From assembly GCA_000761475.1 (NCBI GenBank), contig JQNW01000004.1, positions 372,001 to 436,000 of the forward strand: a stretch of 64,000 nucleotides of DNA, in the 5' to 3' direction. The notes beneath the pieces are model-generated. The model had not been told where the DNA came from, searched no databases, and saw only the letters and a list, made by a program, of their open reading frames with translations. Below are positions 62,453-64,000 of this stretch, in pieces. The stretch's first letter is position 1, and every line of letters begins with the position of its first letter. Origin of the DNA: Chromohalobacter israelensis. GTDB taxonomy: Bacteria; Pseudomonadota; Gammaproteobacteria; Pseudomonadales; Halomonadaceae. Made by a program: the position numbers and the translations under genes.

Positions 62453-64000
62453 ATGTCGCAAGGACCCCTGTCCGAATCGAACAGTCCCCTCAGCGCTGAT
62501 CAGGCACATCGGCTCAACGCGGCGCTGGCCGACCTCGATGCCCGACAGCGTGCGTGGCTGCAGGGCTACCTGGCCGGCCTGGACGCGCAGGCGCCGGTGA
62601 GCGAGGCGAGTGCCGCGTCGTCGGCCTCGTCCCCCGGCGAACCGTTGACCGTGCTGTTCGGTAGTCAAACCGGCAATGCCGAGGGCGTGGCCGAGCAGGC
62701 CGCAGCTCGGGCACGCGAGCGAGGCCTGGAGGTCGAACTGAAGGACATGGCGTCCTTCGGCAAGCAGGATCTCAAGCGCGCCACACGCCTGATGGCGGTG
62801 GTCAGCACGCAAGGCGACGGCGATCCCCCCGATGGTGCCCTGGGCTTTTACGAGTTGCTGGCCGGCCGTAAAGCGCCGCGCCTGGGCGAGGATCATCATT
62901 TCGCGGTGCTGGGGCTGGGGGACGCCAGTTACGAATACTTCTGCGAATCCGGCAAGGTACTCGACTCGCGGCTCGAATCCCTGGGCGCCCAGCGCTTGTG
63001 CGCGCGTGTCGATGCCGATGTCGACTACGAGGACACCGCCAGCCAGTGGATCGAGTCCACCCTCGCGGCCTTCGCCGAGCTTGCGGGGGCCTCGGCGCCG
63101 GTCGATGGCGGGGGCGCTGCCAGCGCCGAGCGTGCTGTGGCGACCTATTCGCGTTCCCATCCCTTTCAGGCGGAAGTGCTCGAGGTACAGCCGCTCAACA
63201 CCGAGGACTCCGACAAGCAGACCCTGCATGTCGAGCTCTCGCTGGAGGAGTCGGGGCTGGACTACCTGCCGGGCGATGCCGTGGGCATCGTGCCGCAGAA
63301 CGACCCCGACTACGTCGATGAGCTGCTGGCGGCCTTGCGGCTGGATGGCGAGGCGCCGCTCGAGGAGGGGCGGCGTTTGCGGGACGCCTTGCTCCGCGAT
63401 TTCGAGATTACTACTCTGACGCGTCCCTTCCTCAATCAGTGGGCCGAGATCAGCGACGATGCCGAGCTGCGGCGCCTGCTCGACGAGGAATCGCGTGACG
63501 AGCTGCGTGACTGGCTGCAGGGGCGGCATATCATCGATGTGCTGGAGCGCTTTCCCGTCGAGGGCGTGGAAGCGGAGAGCTTCATCCGTGCTCTGCGCAA
63601 GCTGCCGCCACGTTTGTACTCGATCGCCTCGAGCCAGGCCGCCGCGCCGGATGAGGTACACCTCACGGTGGGGGTGGTGCGCTACGAGACCCACGGTCGT
63701 GCCCGCAACGGCGTGGCCACGACCTATCTGGCCGACCGCGTGAAGCCCGGCGACCAGGTGCCGATTTACATCGACCACAACAAGCATTTCAAGCTGCCCG
63801 ACGACGACTCGGCACCGGTCGTGATGATCGGCCCCGGTACCGGCGTGGCGCCGTTTCGTGCCTTCCTGCAGGAGCGCGAGGCACGGGACGCGAGCGGCGA
63901 CAACTGGTTGTTCTTCGGCGATCGCCGACGGCGCAGCGATTTCCTGTATCAGGCCGAGTGGCTGCAGTGGCGCAAGACGGGATTGCTGACACGGCTCGAC
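62453..64000 (+). CDS. cysJ: Sulfite reductase (NADPH) flavoprotein alpha-subunit CysJ, 3' end cut
   Basis: 516 codons to the window edge with no stop; E. coli CysJ has 599 residues. A flavodoxin-like FMN domain comes first (LTVLFGSQTGNAEGVAEQAA, then VLGLGDASYEYFC), followed by a FAD-binding domain (LPPRLYSIASSQ, HGRARNGVATTYLAD) and the start of the NADPH domain (MIGPGTGVAPFRAFLQERE). It passes electrons from NADPH to the CysI siroheme subunit to make sulfide. The ATG at 62453 has AGAGG ahead; ATGs 12-15 bases earlier lack a site. The 217-base leader is AT-rich, as expected for a CysB-activated promoter. Confidence 0.93.
   Translation, partial: MSQGPLSESNSPLSADQAHRLNAALADLDARQRAWLQGYLAGLDAQAPVSEASAASSASSPGEPLTVLFGSQTGNAEGVAEQAAARARERGLEVELKDMASFGKQDLKRATRLMAVVSTQGDGDPPDGALGFYELLAGRKAPRLGEDHHFAVLGLGDASYEYFCESGKVLDSRLESLGAQRLCARVDADVDYEDTASQWIESTLAAFAELAGASAPVDGGGAASAERAVATYSRSHPFQAEVLEVQPLNTEDSDKQTLHVELSLEESGLDYLPGDAVGIVPQNDPDYVDELLAALRLDGEAPLEEGRRLRDALLRDFEITTLTRPFLNQWAEISDDAELRRLLDEESRDELRDWLQGRHIIDVLERFPVEGVEAESFIRALRKLPPRLYSIASSQAAAPDEVHLTVGVVRYETHGRARNGVATTYLADRVKPGDQVPIYIDHNKHFKLPDDDSAPVVMIGPGTGVAPFRAFLQEREARDASGDNWLFFGDRRRRSDFLYQAEWLQWRKTGLLTRLD

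Noticed and set aside
1..64000. CRISPR arrays, tRNA or rRNA genes, insertion sequences
   Set aside because: No spaced direct repeats, cloverleaf sequences, rRNA blocks or transposase motifs were found by reading; a tRNA or repeat finder was not run.

Overview
The window is GC-rich, densely coded gammaproteobacterial DNA that best fits a halophile of the family Halomonadaceae (Halomonas or Chromohalobacter). The main reason is a full ectoine/hydroxyectoine degradation set (doeA, doeB, doeX, doeC, doeD, eutB, eutC and an EnuR-like MocR regulator). It sits beside an Entner-Doudoroff glucose block under a HexR-type regulator. No rRNA, tRNA, CRISPR array, insertion sequence or prophage was seen. 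The genus is inferred from gene content, not from a database match.

Layout. 1-3609 (minus strand): the end of an aryl-polyene type lipid pigment cluster (chain-length factor, ACP, COG4648 membrane protein, fused ligase-dehydratase, start of a glycosyltransferase). 4004-4321: a KGG-repeat stress protein. 4484-7857: a PhnD/PhnC/PhnE-like ABC importer (possibly selenate/oxyanion) with a YnfA-family protein. 7900-11883: hexR, divergent zwf-pgl-eda, then a terminator. 12042-16330: a UgpBAEC-like importer. 16324-18754 (minus): a 2-hydroxyacid dehydrogenase and enuR. 18937-32700: ectoine catabolism, split by an inserted block holding a LysR regulator, fdhD, an FdhF/YdeP molybdoenzyme, a small protein and a membrane protein. 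32823-38769: PhoD phosphatase, AraC/LysE pair, ExoD, and a divergent LysR/EamA pair.

38805-48688 is the most unusual region: a promoter, a possible small leader ORF, and eight tightly overlapping genes related to the membrane arm of respiratory complex I (A, fused B/D, H, J, K, L, M, N), followed by egtB. The NADH module (E, F, G), the ferredoxin-like I subunit and C are absent. The B/D relic has lost its Fe-S cysteines and the quinone-site histidine, and the H-like subunit has lost its acidic quinone-coupling loop. In contrast, most channel lysines and glutamates of K, L, M and N are kept. This looks like an ion-translocating complex uncoupled from NADH/quinone chemistry, with unknown function. 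Just after egtB there is a ribosome-binding site and about 22 codons that may be the remnant of a lost egtD.

48775-64000: argC, a HAD hydrolase, a DUF748/AsmA-like protein, MtfA peptidase, a GNAT-nitrilase fusion, a small DksA/TraR protein, a flavin reductase, a Fec-type ferric-siderophore ABC importer, a glutathione S-transferase, a dienelactone hydrolase, and the first 516 codons of cysJ, cut by the window end.

How the parts work together: DoeA/B/D/C turn ectoine into aspartate, with EutB/EutC serving hydroxyectoine and EnuR/DoeX giving control. Zwf-Pgl-Eda feed sugar carbon through the Entner-Doudoroff route (edd is not in the window). No ectoine importer or ectABC biosynthesis genes are present here.
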